The notes under the pieces were generated by a model. The model had not been told where the DNA came from and ran no database searches. It saw only the letters and a program-made list of their open reading frames with translations. The position numbers and the translations under genes were made by a program. A stretch of 64,000 bases of DNA. Origin: Pseudomonas saliphila (GTDB lineage: Bacteria; Pseudomonadota; Gammaproteobacteria; Pseudomonadales; Pseudomonadaceae). Below are positions 46,643 to 55,791 of this stretch, piece after piece. The stretch spans positions 362,844-426,843 of the forward strand of contig NZ_VTVA01000001.1 in assembly GCF_008638345.1 (NCBI RefSeq), given 5' to 3'. The stretch's first letter is position 1; each line of letters starts with the position of its first letter.

Positions 46643-47968
46643 CTATGTGAACAGCAGCCTGCTGCGCCAGCCGCCCCAACGGTAATAGCCCAGAGAGAAC
46701 AGCGAACTGATCATGAAGCTGATACCTATCCCCAATGCCACGCCGTTATCGCCGAACAGGGCGGTCGCGCCATAGGCCAGCGGGATCCGCAGGATCCACA
46801 GAGAAATGATGTTCAGCGCCAGCACCGCAAACATGGCCCCCGCCCCACGCACCACGCTGTTGAAGACGAAGTTCAGTCCGATAAAGGGGTAGAAGAAGGC
46901 AATCGTGCGTAGATAACGGGTGCCAAAGTCGACACTGGCCTCATCCTGTATGAACAGCATGACCAGCGGTTGCGCCCAGATATAGAGCACCGCGGCCAAC
47001 AGCAGCATGATGCTGGTGGTGTAAATGACGCCCGTTCGGGTGATCTGGCTGATCCGTCGCCAGTGCCCGGCACCGATATTCTGCCCGGCCATGGCGGTAA
47101 TGGCTGTCCCGAGGGCCACCGCCGGCAGCAGTATGAGGTGATCCAGCCGCTGGGCGGCGCCAAAGCCCGCCACCGCATGCGCCCCCAGACTGTTTACTAG
47201 CGACAATATGACCGTGGTGCCGGAATGGATCACTACCATCTGCAACCCGGAGGGTATCCCTAACCGCAAAATGGTCTGCACCTCGACCCAGCGCGGCAGC
47301 TGCAAACGGAAACCATGGCCAGGATACTTGCGCGCCAGGTGCACCAGGCTGTAGAGGAAGGCTCCGCCCTGGGCCCCGACAAATGCCAACGCCGCCCCGG
47401 TGATGCCCCACTCGAATACCCCAATGAACAGGGGTGACAGCACCGTGATCAGCGCCGTGGCCAGAAGCACAAAGTACAACGGGGTGCGGCTATCACCAAA
47501 GGCACGCAGAACGGTACTGATGAAGTTGTAGCCCACCAGCAATAAAGTGGCGCCGAAGGTGATCTGCAGGTACACCCGCGCCTGGTCGAAAATTGCCGGG
47601 GGCGTATTGAGCAGCCTCAGCAGTGCATCGGCGAAGACGTAGCCAGCCACTCCGATAAACACCGATAGCAACAACAGAATGAAGACGAAGGTGCTCAGAT
47701 AGGCACGGATCGCCCCCGCGTCGCCCTTGCCACGGAGCTGGGCAAAGATGGTCAGGGTGGCCTGATTGACGCCCATGACAAACGCGAGCACGACCATCAT
47801 CAGAATGGTACCGACCGTGACCGCACCAAAAGCCGCACTGCCCAGCAGGTTACCCACCCACAGACCATTGATCAGCTGGATGGATACTTGCAGCAGGCTG
47901 GTAACGACAATCGGCAGGGAGAAGCGTCGCAGGTGTCGGGCGATTGAGCCTTCAGTAAAGTTCTTCAG
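46643..47968 (-). CDS. MATE family efflux transporter with uncertain start
   Basis: A roughly 441-aa multidrug/Na+ antiporter of the MATE family with about twelve helices. Coding similarity clearly begins upstream of the first standard start in frame (GTG at 47857): the frame reads LKNFTEGSIARHLRRFSLP, a normal MATE N-terminus, from a CTG at 47968 down. That frame has a stop at 47981-47983 and no ATG, GTG or TTG before it. An ATG at 47991 lies in another frame (MLTELVPR, then stop). So either CTG starts the gene, or a one-base indel broke the true start. Confidence 0.75.
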   Translation of the reverse strand: MKNFTEGSIARHLRRFSLPIVVTSLLQVSIQLINGLWVGNLLGSAAFGAVTVGTILMMVVLAFVMGVNQATLTIFAQLRGKGDAGAIRAYLSTFVFILLLLSVFIGVAGYVFADALLRLLNTPPAIFDQARVYLQITFGATLLLVGYNFISTVLRAFGDSRTPLYFVLLATALITVLSPLFIGVFEWGITGAALAFVGAQGGAFLYSLVHLARKYPGHGFRLQLPRWVEVQTILRLGIPSGLQMVVIHSGTTVILSLVNSLGAHAVAGFGAAQRLDHLILLPAVALGTAITAMAGQNIGAGHWRRISQITRTGVIYTTSIMLLLAAVLYIWAQPLVMLFIQDEASVDFGTRYLRTIAFFYPFIGLNFVFNSVVRGAGAMFAVLALNIISLWILRIPLAYGATALFGDNGVALGIGISFMISSLFSLGYYRWGGWRSRLLFT

Positions 47969-48008
47969 CGCGGTACCAACTCAGTCAACATGTTCATCAC
48001 TGCAAGAG

Positions 48009-48530
48009 TCATTCGTGATGATTGGTATGGCTTTTCCCCATCAGGAACAGTGAAGCCGCCAAGGCCAATACCGAAAGAGCCAGATAGATGATATCCAGCG
48101 GCGTCAGGAAGCGAATATCCATAACTGCTCTGAAGAACTCGATGATCACGGCCAGGATAACCACACGGACAATCTTGTTCTTCAGCTCGTCAAACGACTG
48201 AACATTAAAAGGATGGCTCTTGCCACTCTCCTCTGACGCCTCGATGGGCGACACAAACAGCCGGTATATGCCCAACCCGAAAATGAGCAGCACGACCGCG
48301 ATCAAATAGATATCAATTGCAATGATGATGTCAGTCACCAGGAACTCGTGGATATCTGTCGTTCCTGTGCCGAGGTAATAATTAACGGTAGCCATTGCCA
48401 GCTGGAGAATATCCATGGTTCCCACGACGAATAACGTCAGAGAGCCCAAAAGACTGGAGAGCACCGCAATGAGGACCAGAAAACGGGAGTGCCACAGGAA
48501 CTGCTCGAATTTTTTCTCTAGGGAATTCAT
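48009..48530 (-). CDS. yqhA: YqhA family membrane protein (UPF0114)
   Basis: A 173-aa inner membrane protein with four helices. KKFEQFLWHSRFLVLIAVLS, IIAIDIYLIAVVLLIFGLGI and PFNVQSFDELKNKIVRVVIL are signatures of UPF0114. Function unknown. It lies just upstream of the MATE gene on the same strand. Confidence 0.88.
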   Translation of the reverse strand: MNSLEKKFEQFLWHSRFLVLIAVLSSLLGSLTLFVVGTMDILQLAMATVNYYLGTGTTDIHEFLVTDIIIAIDIYLIAVVLLIFGLGIYRLFVSPIEASEESGKSHPFNVQSFDELKNKIVRVVILAVIIEFFRAVMDIRFLTPLDIIYLALSVLALAASLFLMGKSHTNHHE

Positions 48531-48632
48531 TAATGATAAGACCTGTAAGTGATGATTGTGCAGCTGCCGGTAGTATAGATCGATGAAATCAGCTCATAAA
48601 AAATCATCGCACCCGGGACGGTGCCCAGAGCG

Positions 48633-48935
48633 TCAGCTCTTCTTTCGCCTATAGGCAGGCTGATCGTATCGGGCGTAGTTGATCACCGAATCCTGCCAAT
48701 GCGAGACACTTTCCGTGCGCCGGGCATCGATGGTCTTACCGAACGCGGCAAAGTGCGCCCGTTCCATCAACTCGGCCATTTCCTTACCGGTAGCGAACCC
48801 CAAAAAGTCCGCGCCCTGCATGAAGCCTTCCAGGCGGTGACGGTCCTCTGCCGGGACTTTGTAGCCTTCACTCAATGCCGAGAAATACTTGCGTAACCGT
48901 CTTTCCACTTCGGATAAATAGCCGTCTTTATTCAT
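48633..48935 (-). CDS. Hypothetical protein
   Basis: A 100-aa soluble, charged protein that I do not recognise. It has LRKYFSALSEGYKVPAEDRH and GFMQGADFLGFATGKEMAEL, then a basic tail (RYDQPAYRRKKS). GAGGGA precedes the ATG. It follows the barstar gene by 20 bases on the same strand, so it may be in that operon. Confidence 0.6.
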   Translation of the reverse strand: MNKDGYLSEVERRLRKYFSALSEGYKVPAEDRHRLEGFMQGADFLGFATGKEMAELMERAHFAAFGKTIDARRTESVSHWQDSVINYARYDQPAYRRKKS

Positions 48936-48955
48936 GGTCCAATCCCTCGTCCCTG

Positions 48956-49300
48956 TTAGTCCATTATCTCCGCGTCACTGTATATCACGACTCGCACCCC
49001 GTGCTGATGGGAATCGGCATAGGCACAGACATCGGCCATCAACTGAAGCCAGGCCGCCAGATCAGCCTCATTCACCTCAGCCGCGCCATCAATTGAAAAG
49101 CGCCAGAGCGCGGGCTCGGCCAACTGATCCACCTCATCGAGCAACAGGTCATAGGCTGCATCCCAGTTCTCACCGAAGTAATCCGGAAAGCTGAAAGCCT
49201 CACGCAGCGCCTGCAGGATGGTCGCCTTGTCCAACCGGTGATCGGCATCCAGCGCGATAGCCGGTTGCTCAAGCTGGTCCCTTGGCTGCCAGGTGATCAT
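48956..49300 (-). CDS. Barstar-family ribonuclease inhibitor
   Basis: A 114-aa acidic barstar-like protein. The conserved core REAFSFPDYFGENWDAAYDL (about 33-52) contains the residues that plug the RNase active site. It starts immediately after the stop of the RNase gene (TGAATG), so the two are co-expressed. It should stay in the cytoplasm and neutralise the RNase. Confidence 0.9.
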   Translation of the reverse strand: MITWQPRDQLEQPAIALDADHRLDKATILQALREAFSFPDYFGENWDAAYDLLLDEVDQLAEPALWRFSIDGAAEVNEADLAAWLQLMADVCAYADSHQHGVRVVIYSDAEIMD

Positions 49301-49696
49301 TCAATGCCCTTCTATGCGGGTGAAGGAGCGGTAGTGATCCTCCGTGTAATAGAACTCCACAGGCGGATTACCGCCCGTCACCACCCGCCGCGGGCCACGG
49401 TGTGACAGGCCGGGCGTGTCCACCGTGTATTCCCGGTAGTACCCCCTCGGCTTGCTCGGCAACAGTCGCTCCCGATTCTCAAAGGTGATGCCATCACGCT
49501 GATAGGGAAACGGCCCATTCCGACGAATCCGCTCCAGCGTGTTGTACAGCTCCTGTTCCTGCGCCGACAGATGCGAAGCGCTGTCAGAACCGGATTGGGA
49601 AAAGCCGGCGTCATCAAGGAAGGCATCGAGATGCCCACCCTGCTGAAGCTGGAACAGGCCAAACGCAAAGGCCAGAACGATCAGAATCTTTTTCAC
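49301..49696 (-). CDS. Exported guanyl-type ribonuclease (barnase/RNase Sa family)
   Basis: A 131-aa RNase with an N-terminal signal segment (MKKILIVLAFAFGLFQLQQG). The catalytic domain (about 58-131) shows NGPFPYQRDGITFENRERLL, then Glu in YREYTVDTPG (about 89), Arg in GPRRVVTGG (about 103) and His in TEDHYRSFTRI (about 121), the Glu/Arg/His set of the family. Paired with barstar, it may be secreted to kill competitors or degrade external RNA. Starts GTG at 49696. Confidence 0.85.
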   Translation of the reverse strand: MKKILIVLAFAFGLFQLQQGGHLDAFLDDAGFSQSGSDSASHLSAQEQELYNTLERIRRNGPFPYQRDGITFENRERLLPSKPRGYYREYTVDTPGLSHRGPRRVVTGGNPPVEFYYTEDHYRSFTRIEGH

Positions 49697-49744
49697 GGAT
49701 TGGGCTCAGGCTCTCTGTGGCCGGGACACGGCGGCTATTGGCGC

Positions 49745-50227
49745 TTAATCAAACACGTCGTAGAGAATATCGGCAATCACGCCGGTTGCAACGGACACCA
49801 GAATCAACTCACTGCCCGCCGCCTGCCATTCGTAGCCAGAATGCTGCGGCAGGCGCTCAAGAAAGGCGCCGGACTGCACTTTCTTGGCAATACCCGGCGG
49901 CAACGGCTTGCCCCGTCCCAGGTTCTTGCGAATGCCGGGCGGCAATTCGGCGTACCCATCAAAACCGGCGGTGCGCGCGTACTCCCGGGCGCGCGTTGCG
50001 GTAATGCCCGCATGCACCAGCGAATCAAGGATGTCCCGATCGCGATGTTGATCCTCACGATCCCGACCGCCCTGCCCTTTGCCCGCGTTACCCTTACCGG
50101 ACTGCCACTGATGCTCGGCAGAATGTTTATGATGCGGTCCCTTGCCCTCCGGCGGAGCGGCTTGCGCGGCGATGGCGAACAGGCTGCCAGCGATCAACAG
50201 CGTCATCACGCTTTTACGTCGTTGCAT
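49745..50227 (-). CDS. Anti-virulence regulator CigR-like protein
   Basis: A 160-aa exported protein: signal peptide [20 protein letters not shown], a Gly/Lys/His/Asp-rich linker ([14 protein letters not shown]), then [20 protein letters not shown] and a C-terminal hydrophobic end. The proline repeat and layout match CigR/RcnB-like proteins. CigR was named in Salmonella as a virulence inhibitor; the role in this free-living type is unknown. Confidence 0.72.
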   Translation of the reverse strand: MQRRKSVMTLLIAGSLFAIAAQAAPPEGKGPHHKHSAEHQWQSGKGNAGKGQGGRDREDQHRDRDILDSLVHAGITATRAREYARTAGFDGYAELPPGIRKNLGRGKPLPPGIAKKVQSGAFLERLPQHSGYEWQAAGSELILVSVATGVIADILYDVFD

Positions 50228-50387
50228 ATTCCATTACTCACTTGGGTTAATTTCATCCGAGACCGATTCTTGCACCTTTCGTCTCTCGGCTGTCGGTATT
50301 AATCGTTTTGTCGTTATCATCCGTATTGAACAGGCAATAACCGCCGGCATCAGCCTTTTGTCGGGGACGTCTGTTGAGGAGGCCCGC

Positions 50388-51410
50388 ATGAAACGTACCG
50401 ATGCTTTCAATTCCGGCTTGAGTGAGAACGATATCACCGACGAGTCGGTATTTCTCAATCGTCGTCAGCTGCTACGCCAGATGGGCTTTATCGGTGCTGG
50501 TGGCCTGCTGGCCAGTGCATCCACTCCTGCCAGCGCGGGCCTGCTGGACTTGCTGGGCCTTACCGATACGCCCGCAGAAACGGGCTTTAGCACTGAGCCG
50601 CTCACGTTTGCCGCCGCTGACCGCAGCCCCGGACAGGTGCTGACCACCGAAGACAAGGTCACTGGCTACAACAATTTTTACGAATTTGGCACCGACAAGG
50701 CCGACCCGCGACGCAACGCCCAGGCTCTGCAAGTCAAGCCCTGGACCTTGACCGTGGGCGGCGAAGTCAACCAACCGCTAACACTGGATTACGACGATCT
50801 GTTCCGCTTTGAGCTGGAAGAGCGCATTTACCGACTGCGCTGCGTCGAGGCCTGGTCGATGGTCATTCCGTGGGTGGGCTTTCCGCTGGCAGCGTTATTG
50901 AAGCGGGCCGACCCCAACTCCGATGCCCACTATGTGGCGTTTGAAACGCTGCACGACCCGGAAAACATGCCCGGCCAGCGCAACCGCTTTACCGGCGGCG
51001 GACTCGACTATCCCTACGTGGAGGGGCTGCGTCTTGATGAAGCCATGCATCCGCTGACGCTGGTGGCGGTGGGTCTGTACGGCAAGACCCTGCCTCCGCA
51101 GAACGGCGCGCCGGTGCGGCTGCTCGTACCCTGGAAATACGGATTCAAGAGCATCAAGTCGGTGGTCAACATCCGACTGGTGAAAGAGCAACCGCCCACC
51201 AGCTGGAATCTGGCTGCACCCGGCGAGTACGGCTTTTACGCCAATGTGAATCCGCAGGTGGATCACCCGCGCTGGAGCCAGGCCAGTGAGCGACGCATTA
51301 CCCGCGGCGGACTGGGCAGCGACGAGCGCATCCCCACGCAACTGTTTAACGGTTACGCAGAACAGGTGGCGCATCTGTATAAGGACATGGACCTCAAACG
51401 TGCCTTTTAA
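50388..51410 (+). CDS. msrP: Protein-methionine-sulfoxide reductase catalytic subunit MsrP
   Basis: A 340-aa molybdopterin enzyme exported folded by the Tat system; the twin-arginine signal is [20 protein letters not shown]. The molybdenum-ligating Cys is in [15 protein letters not shown]. It repairs oxidised methionines of periplasmic proteins, taking electrons from MsrQ. The ATG at 50388 follows GAGGAGG; the frame is open further left without a good start. msrQ follows, overlapping. Confidence 0.93.
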   Translation: MKRTDAFNSGLSENDITDESVFLNRRQLLRQMGFIGAGGLLASASTPASAGLLDLLGLTDTPAETGFSTEPLTFAAADRSPGQVLTTEDKVTGYNNFYEFGTDKADPRRNAQALQVKPWTLTVGGEVNQPLTLDYDDLFRFELEERIYRLRCVEAWSMVIPWVGFPLAALLKRADPNSDAHYVAFETLHDPENMPGQRNRFTGGGLDYPYVEGLRLDEAMHPLTLVAVGLYGKTLPPQNGAPVRLLVPWKYGFKSIKSVVNIRLVKEQPPTSWNLAAPGEYGFYANVNPQVDHPRWSQASERRITRGGLGSDERIPTQLFNGYAEQVAHLYKDMDLKRAF

Positions 51411-52014
51411 AGCCTTGCAGCTGCTGGTTCACGGGTTGAGCCTGGCGTGGCTGGGGTGGGTGTATTACCTGGGTTTCTCGGACCAGCTGGGCGGCGATCC
51501 GGTGGAGGCCATTATCCATTACACCGGCAAGGGCGCCCTGCATCTGTTGATGTTGACCTTGCTGGTCGCGCCCCTCAGCCGGTGGTTCAAGCAGCCACGG
51601 CTGATGCGCCTGCGACGCCCGCTCGGGCTCTACAGCGCGCTCTGGGCGGTCGCACATGTCAGTAATTATCTGACGTTTGATCTGCAGTTCGACTGGGGCC
51701 TGATCGCCTCGGAACTGGTGAAGCGACCCTATATTGTCGTCGGCCTGACAGCCTTGCTGATACTGCTGGTGCTGGCCGTCACCTCGCTACCGAAACTGGT
51801 GCGGAAACTGGGCCGCCGTTGGCGCACCCTGCACAGTGGGATTTATCTGGCGCTGGTGCTGGTGTGCGTGCATTTCTGGTGGTCAGTCAAAGGGTTCGAG
51901 CTGGAGCCGCTGATCTATGGCCTGGTCGCGCTGGTGCTGCTGTCTTTCAAGCGGCGACCATTGTGGCGGTTGGCGGGACGTGCGCAGAAGGCCAGAGCCC
52001 CTATGGTAAAATAG
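51400..52014 (+). CDS. msrQ: Heme-binding membrane subunit MsrQ
   Basis: A 204-aa inner membrane cytochrome-like protein with about six helices, of the ferric reductase-like YedZ family. [38 protein letters not shown] and [20 protein letters not shown] hold the histidines binding heme. It passes electrons from the quinone pool to MsrP. The only plausible start is GTG at 51400, inside the last codons of msrP. Confidence 0.9.
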   Translation: MPFKALQLLVHGLSLAWLGWVYYLGFSDQLGGDPVEAIIHYTGKGALHLLMLTLLVAPLSRWFKQPRLMRLRRPLGLYSALWAVAHVSNYLTFDLQFDWGLIASELVKRPYIVVGLTALLILLVLAVTSLPKLVRKLGRRWRTLHSGIYLALVLVCVHFWWSVKGFELEPLIYGLVALVLLSFKRRPLWRLAGRAQKARAPMVK

Positions 52015-52040
52015 CCGCTAATTCAATCCGGAAAGTCCCA

Positions 52041-52412
52041 ATGCTTATATACCTTCTGATCGCCTGCGACCGCCTTGAAGAAAAGCGAGAGAAAAAACTG
52101 AGGCAGAACCTGCCGGAGCTGCAAGCGGCTTTGCAGGCGTATGTTGATGCCAACGCAGCCAACCAGGTCACGCTGATCAATGAGTGCGAGAGCGACGATT
52201 GCGAAGACTGGCAGTTAGGAATCAGCCAGCCAGTGACGAAGAACATCCACCTCAATTTCCCCGTAGACCTGTTCAACCGCCTGGCCGACCAATATGGCAT
52301 TGATTGCGAGGTAGGTTTTATAGAAGACGATGCCCGCGAGCCGGTCAGTTATTTCGGTAAGCACGAGGGCAAGGGTGAGGCGTTTTTGATAGCAGAGTAT
52401 TTGGGGTTATAG
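52041..52412 (+). CDS. Hypothetical protein
   Basis: A 123-aa soluble acidic protein that I do not recognise: MLIYLLIACDRLEEKREKKL, then DANAANQVTLINECESDDCE with two Cys, and a C-terminal VSYFGKHEGKGEAFLIAEYL. GGAAAG precedes the ATG, and it follows msrQ by 26 bases on the same strand. No role can be assigned. Confidence 0.6.
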   Translation: MLIYLLIACDRLEEKREKKLRQNLPELQAALQAYVDANAANQVTLINECESDDCEDWQLGISQPVTKNIHLNFPVDLFNRLADQYGIDCEVGFIEDDAREPVSYFGKHEGKGEAFLIAEYLGL

Positions 52413-52477
52413 CAGCGCACCCGGCGGGGTGATGCTCCCCGAACCAATGCCAACCGACCATAGTGGCTTTAACTGCA

Positions 52478-53281
52478 TCAATCGGGTCGGGGAAACCGAG
52501 GCGCACGCTTTGCCTTGAAGGCGGCTATACCTTCCGCTGCCTCCGCCCCACCCAGAGCGATCGCCATCAGCTGCTTTTCGCGTTCAAGCTGGCGCTCGAA
52601 GACCTCCCTGACGGGTCCATCGAGCAGCTGCAAAATGGCAGTCTGCGACGCACGGGCACCTTCGGCGAGCTGGGCTCCCAGCTCCAGCGCAGTTTCCAGC
52701 GCCTTACCTGTTGCCACAATATGATTGACTACGCCTGCCTGAGCGAATCGCTCAACCGGCAGCCGGCCACCGAACAACGCAATTTCAGCGGCCAGTTGAT
52801 GGGGCAGACCGGTGGCCAGAAATACAGAACCACCGCCGTCCGGCACCAGACCGGCCTTCACATACGCCAGAGAAATGTAGCTGCCCTGCGCCGCGACAAT
52901 CAGGTCCGCCGCAAAGGCCAGCGAAGCCCCGGCGCCCGCCGCCCCGCCTTCGATCGCGGCAATCACCGGCTTGGGACAGAACTTCAGCTTGAGCACCAGA
53001 TCATGCAGACGCTGAATCAGCGCCTCGCGCTCCGCCAGAGACAACGCCGCGCGGGTCTCCAGCGAACGCAGATCGCCGCCTGAACAAAAGAAATCGCCAG
53101 CGCCGCGTAGCACTATGTTTGCGATGTCCGGATTGTCCAGCGCCGCATCAATATGGCTTTCCATCTGTATATACATGGCCGTCTCCAGAGCATTGCGCTT
53201 ATCCGGCCGGTTCAGGGTAAGCACGAGCGTAGGGCCATGGCGTTCAGCGAGTACGCTGTCGTTCGTTTGGGATGCGTTCAT
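52478..53281 (-). CDS. Enoyl-CoA hydratase/isomerase family protein
   Basis: A 267-aa crotonase-fold enzyme. LTLNRPDKRNALETAMYIQM, VLRGAGDFFCSGGDLRSLET and EGGAAGAGASLAFAADLIVA form the two halves of the CoA pocket and oxyanion hole; VKAGLVPDGGGSVFLATGLP carries the second active-site region. The usual second catalytic Glu is Asp-like here (PDGGG), so the reaction (hydratase or isomerase) is open. ATG at 53281. Confidence 0.87.
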   Translation of the reverse strand: MNASQTNDSVLAERHGPTLVLTLNRPDKRNALETAMYIQMESHIDAALDNPDIANIVLRGAGDFFCSGGDLRSLETRAALSLAEREALIQRLHDLVLKLKFCPKPVIAAIEGGAAGAGASLAFAADLIVAAQGSYISLAYVKAGLVPDGGGSVFLATGLPHQLAAEIALFGGRLPVERFAQAGVVNHIVATGKALETALELGAQLAEGARASQTAILQLLDGPVREVFERQLEREKQLMAIALGGAEAAEGIAAFKAKRAPRFPRPD

Positions 53282-53589
53282 GAAGCGAGTCCGTGTCGTA
53301 GGCGATGCGCATACAATACCGGAGGAGACCGAATCACGGGATGCGCTGATATCCGGGGTGCCGTTCTGTTTATGGTGATTAGAAAGGTAGTGGTCAATGT
53401 TCATCTGACCCCGATTTCTCCGCGACAACACCTCATCGCCGCTGATCCAGATCAAGCCGCTTCTCGCCAGAACGCCGTAGAATCAAACTACCATCATGCA
53501 AACACCAGAGAAGCCTGCATGGGTATCCGGGAGCGCAGCCCATCGGCCTGGCTGCAATCTGCCAATCACTTTTCCCCTGTGGAGTCGCC
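53282..53589. other. Intergenic region with GGTCAG-family half repeat
   Basis: Between the crotonase and the GspE-like gene. It contains the first copy of the TTGGGGTCAGATGA repeat family (53396-53417, right half only) and an untranslated leader. No gene is supported. Confidence 0.5.
53396..53417. repeat. GGTCAG-family repeat, half copy 1
   Basis: AATGTTCATCTGACCCCGAT followed by TT is nearly identical to the right arms at 55412-55426 and 60558-60572. The left arm is missing here. Confidence 0.7.
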
Positions 53590-55305
53590 ATGTTGGTAAC
53601 TGACAAGGCACAGCTCGCAACCTGCCTGAAGCGACACGGTTCGGAGCTGCCCGAGCAACGGCTCGGCGAGATCCTTCTGCAGCATAAGTTGATCACCTCC
53701 ACGCAGCTGGATGCGGCCCTCACGCTGCAGCACGAGACACCCGAGTCCGGTCGGCTCGGAGCCATTCTGCTCTCGATGGGCATCATCCAGCCTGCACAGC
53801 TCCAGCAAGCGATTGCCGAACAGTTGAACGTGGCTGAGGTAGACCTGGATACCTTTGACTTCGACCTTGACCAATTGCGCAGCCTTCCCGAGCAGGTCGC
53901 CCGGGAGTGCAAGGTGATGCCGCTAATGGAGCACAACGACTTCCTCATCGTTGCCTGCGCCGACCCCACTCAGCACGAACTGCTGCACCTGCTCAGTTTC
54001 ATTGCCGGCAAGCCGGTGGAGGCTGTCTACGCCGATGCCCGCTCGATCGAACGTGCCATCAACGAGCACTATGGCTCGGTTACAGTTGAAACCCTGCCAG
54101 AGGACGACAGAGACGATCCGGCATTGTCCCTGGAACAGATCAAGGCACTGGCTGAGCATAAACCCACAGTACGCTTTGTCGACAATCTGGTGGAAGACGC
54201 CATCAACCGTCGCGCCTCGGATATCCATCTGCGGCCCGGTGAAAAGGATGTGGTGGTACAGCTGCGCATCGACGGCCTGTTGCAGGATGTGCGGCACATC
54301 AAGCGCTCCACCCTGCCGGCCATCGTCAGCCGAATCAAGATCATCGGCGGCATGAACATAGCCGAACGGCGACTGCCACAGGATGGCCGCTACATGGTCA
54401 AAATCGCCGGACGCACCGTCGACCTGCGCCTGTCGATCATGCCGACGGTGCACGGCGAAAGCGTGGTGATGCGTATTCTGGATACCGGGCAAAGCCTGAG
54501 AAGCCTTGAGCAGCTGGGCTTCAGCGACACCGATGCCGCACGCTTTCTGCGGCTGGTCAGCCTCAACCAGGGCATAGTGTTGGTCACCGGTCCCACCGGT
54601 TGTGGCAAGAGCACCACCCTGTACGCCGCGATCAACGATATCCGCAAGAGCGGCGTGAACATCATCACCGTAGAAGATCCCGTGGAGTTCCAGATTGAAG
54701 GCATTCGCCAGATCCAGGTGAACGCCTCCATTGGCTACACCTTTTCCCGCGCCCTGCGCCACATATTGCGCCACGACCCAGACGTGATCATGGTCGGCGA
54801 GATTCGCGATCAGGAAACCGCCGTCATGGCCAGCGAAAGCGCGCTGACCGGGCACCTGGTACTCAGCACCCTGCATACCAACAGCGCGGCCAGCTCGGTG
54901 ACGCGACTACTGGAAATCGGCATCCCTCCGTACCTGGTAAACGCCACTCTGACCGGGGTGCTCGCGCAACGCCTGGCGCGACGCAATTGCCCGCACTGTC
55001 TGGTCGATGAAGAGCTGCCTGACCACGTTCGTGAGAGCCTGGGCCTGAGCAGCGACGAACGCTTCAGCGTCGGCAAAGGCTGCGACCGGTGCGACAATCG
55101 CGGCTTTGCCGGGCGGATCGCCGTATACGAATTACTGGAAGTCACGCTAGGAGTGCGCCGCCTGATCAAGGCCAATGTCGCCGCCCAGGACATCGAAGAG
55201 CAGGCCCGCCGGGACGGCATGCGCCCGCTGACCGAAGGTGCCCTGGAACTAGCGCGCAAGGGCATCATCTCCCTGGCCGAGGTCTACCGGATACGGCTCG
55301 AGTAG
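53590..55305 (+). CDS. GspE/PilB-type secretion ATPase with MshEN domain
   Basis: A 571-aa hexameric ATPase of type II secretion/type IV pilus machines. The N-terminus (24-80) carries two copies of the MshEN pattern: RLGEILLQHKLITSTQLDAA and RLGAILLSMGIIQPAQLQQA, known to bind cyclic di-GMP. The ATPase part has Walker A GPTGCGKST, the Asp box ITVEDPVEF, Walker B DPDVIMVGEIRD, and a CPHC...CDRC zinc site. No other pilus or secretion genes are near, so it is an orphan. It is flanked on both sides by GGTCAG-type repeats. Confidence 0.9.
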   Translation: MLVTDKAQLATCLKRHGSELPEQRLGEILLQHKLITSTQLDAALTLQHETPESGRLGAILLSMGIIQPAQLQQAIAEQLNVAEVDLDTFDFDLDQLRSLPEQVARECKVMPLMEHNDFLIVACADPTQHELLHLLSFIAGKPVEAVYADARSIERAINEHYGSVTVETLPEDDRDDPALSLEQIKALAEHKPTVRFVDNLVEDAINRRASDIHLRPGEKDVVVQLRIDGLLQDVRHIKRSTLPAIVSRIKIIGGMNIAERRLPQDGRYMVKIAGRTVDLRLSIMPTVHGESVVMRILDTGQSLRSLEQLGFSDTDAARFLRLVSLNQGIVLVTGPTGCGKSTTLYAAINDIRKSGVNIITVEDPVEFQIEGIRQIQVNASIGYTFSRALRHILRHDPDVIMVGEIRDQETAVMASESALTGHLVLSTLHTNSAASSVTRLLEIGIPPYLVNATLTGVLAQRLARRNCPHCLVDEELPDHVRESLGLSSDERFSVGKGCDRCDNRGFAGRIAVYELLEVTLGVRRLIKANVAAQDIEEQARRDGMRPLTEGALELARKGIISLAEVYRIRLE

Positions 55306-55380
55306 TAGTCGACGACTGACAGGGCCGGTTGCAAACAGTGCGGATGAGATGCAGCCATACCAAAAACGACGCTCAGGAAT

Positions 55381-55460
55381 TTGGGGTCAGATGAAGGTTT
55401 CTCGATTAATGTTCATCTGACCCCAATTTCATGACCCCAATTTCAAAGACCCCACTTTCG
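55381..55460. repeat. GGTCAG-family inverted repeat, full copy with degenerate tail
   Basis: TTGGGGTCAGATGAA (55381-55395) and TTCATCTGACCCCAA (55412-55426) are perfect arms with a 16-base spacer. Right after it, shortened copies of the right arm follow (ATGACCCCAATTTC, AAGACCCCACTTTC). It lies right after the GspE-like gene. Confidence 0.85.
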
Positions 55461-55491
55461 CCAATTCTGATTATTCGACGACGGCCGCCTG

Positions 55492-55791
55492 TTAACCCCT
55501 GAGTTCCAAATCTTCCCGGATGACCTCTGGGTGGCGAAACGCAATCTCGATTAGCGCTTTTGCCGGACCAGAGGGTTTACGTCGGCCCTGTTCCCATTCC
55601 TGCAACGTACGCGGAGAAATATGCAAGACTTCAGCAAACTCCTTTTGAGTCAGGCCAGTCTTGCCACGAGCCTCTGCTACCTCGTTTGGCTCCACACGCG
55701 TGATTCGCGCGACGTTGCCAGCTTTCATTTCTTTCACAGACTGTAGGAGCTTGTTGCCAAGCTCCTCACCGCTCAGAGTCTCATTGCTCAT
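55492..55791 (-). CDS. XRE-family antitoxin of a RelE-type toxin-antitoxin pair
   Basis: A 99-aa regulator with a Cro/C1 helix-turn-helix, GLTQKEFAEVLHISPRTLQE (about 47-66). The N-terminal arm GNKLLQSVKEMKAGNVARI is typical of HigA/NadS-like antitoxins. It overlaps the toxin gene by 11 bases and follows it (toxin first), as in higBA-type systems. ATG at 55791 chosen for the toxin overlap. Confidence 0.87.
   Translation of the reverse strand: MSNETLSGEELGNKLLQSVKEMKAGNVARITRVEPNEVAEARGKTGLTQKEFAEVLHISPRTLQEWEQGRRKPSGPAKALIEIAFRHPEVIREDLELRG

Noticed and set aside
53590-55305. Reading the GspE-like gene as part of a complete type IV pilus locus
   Set aside because: No pilC, pilD, pilin or gsp genes are present on either side in the window.
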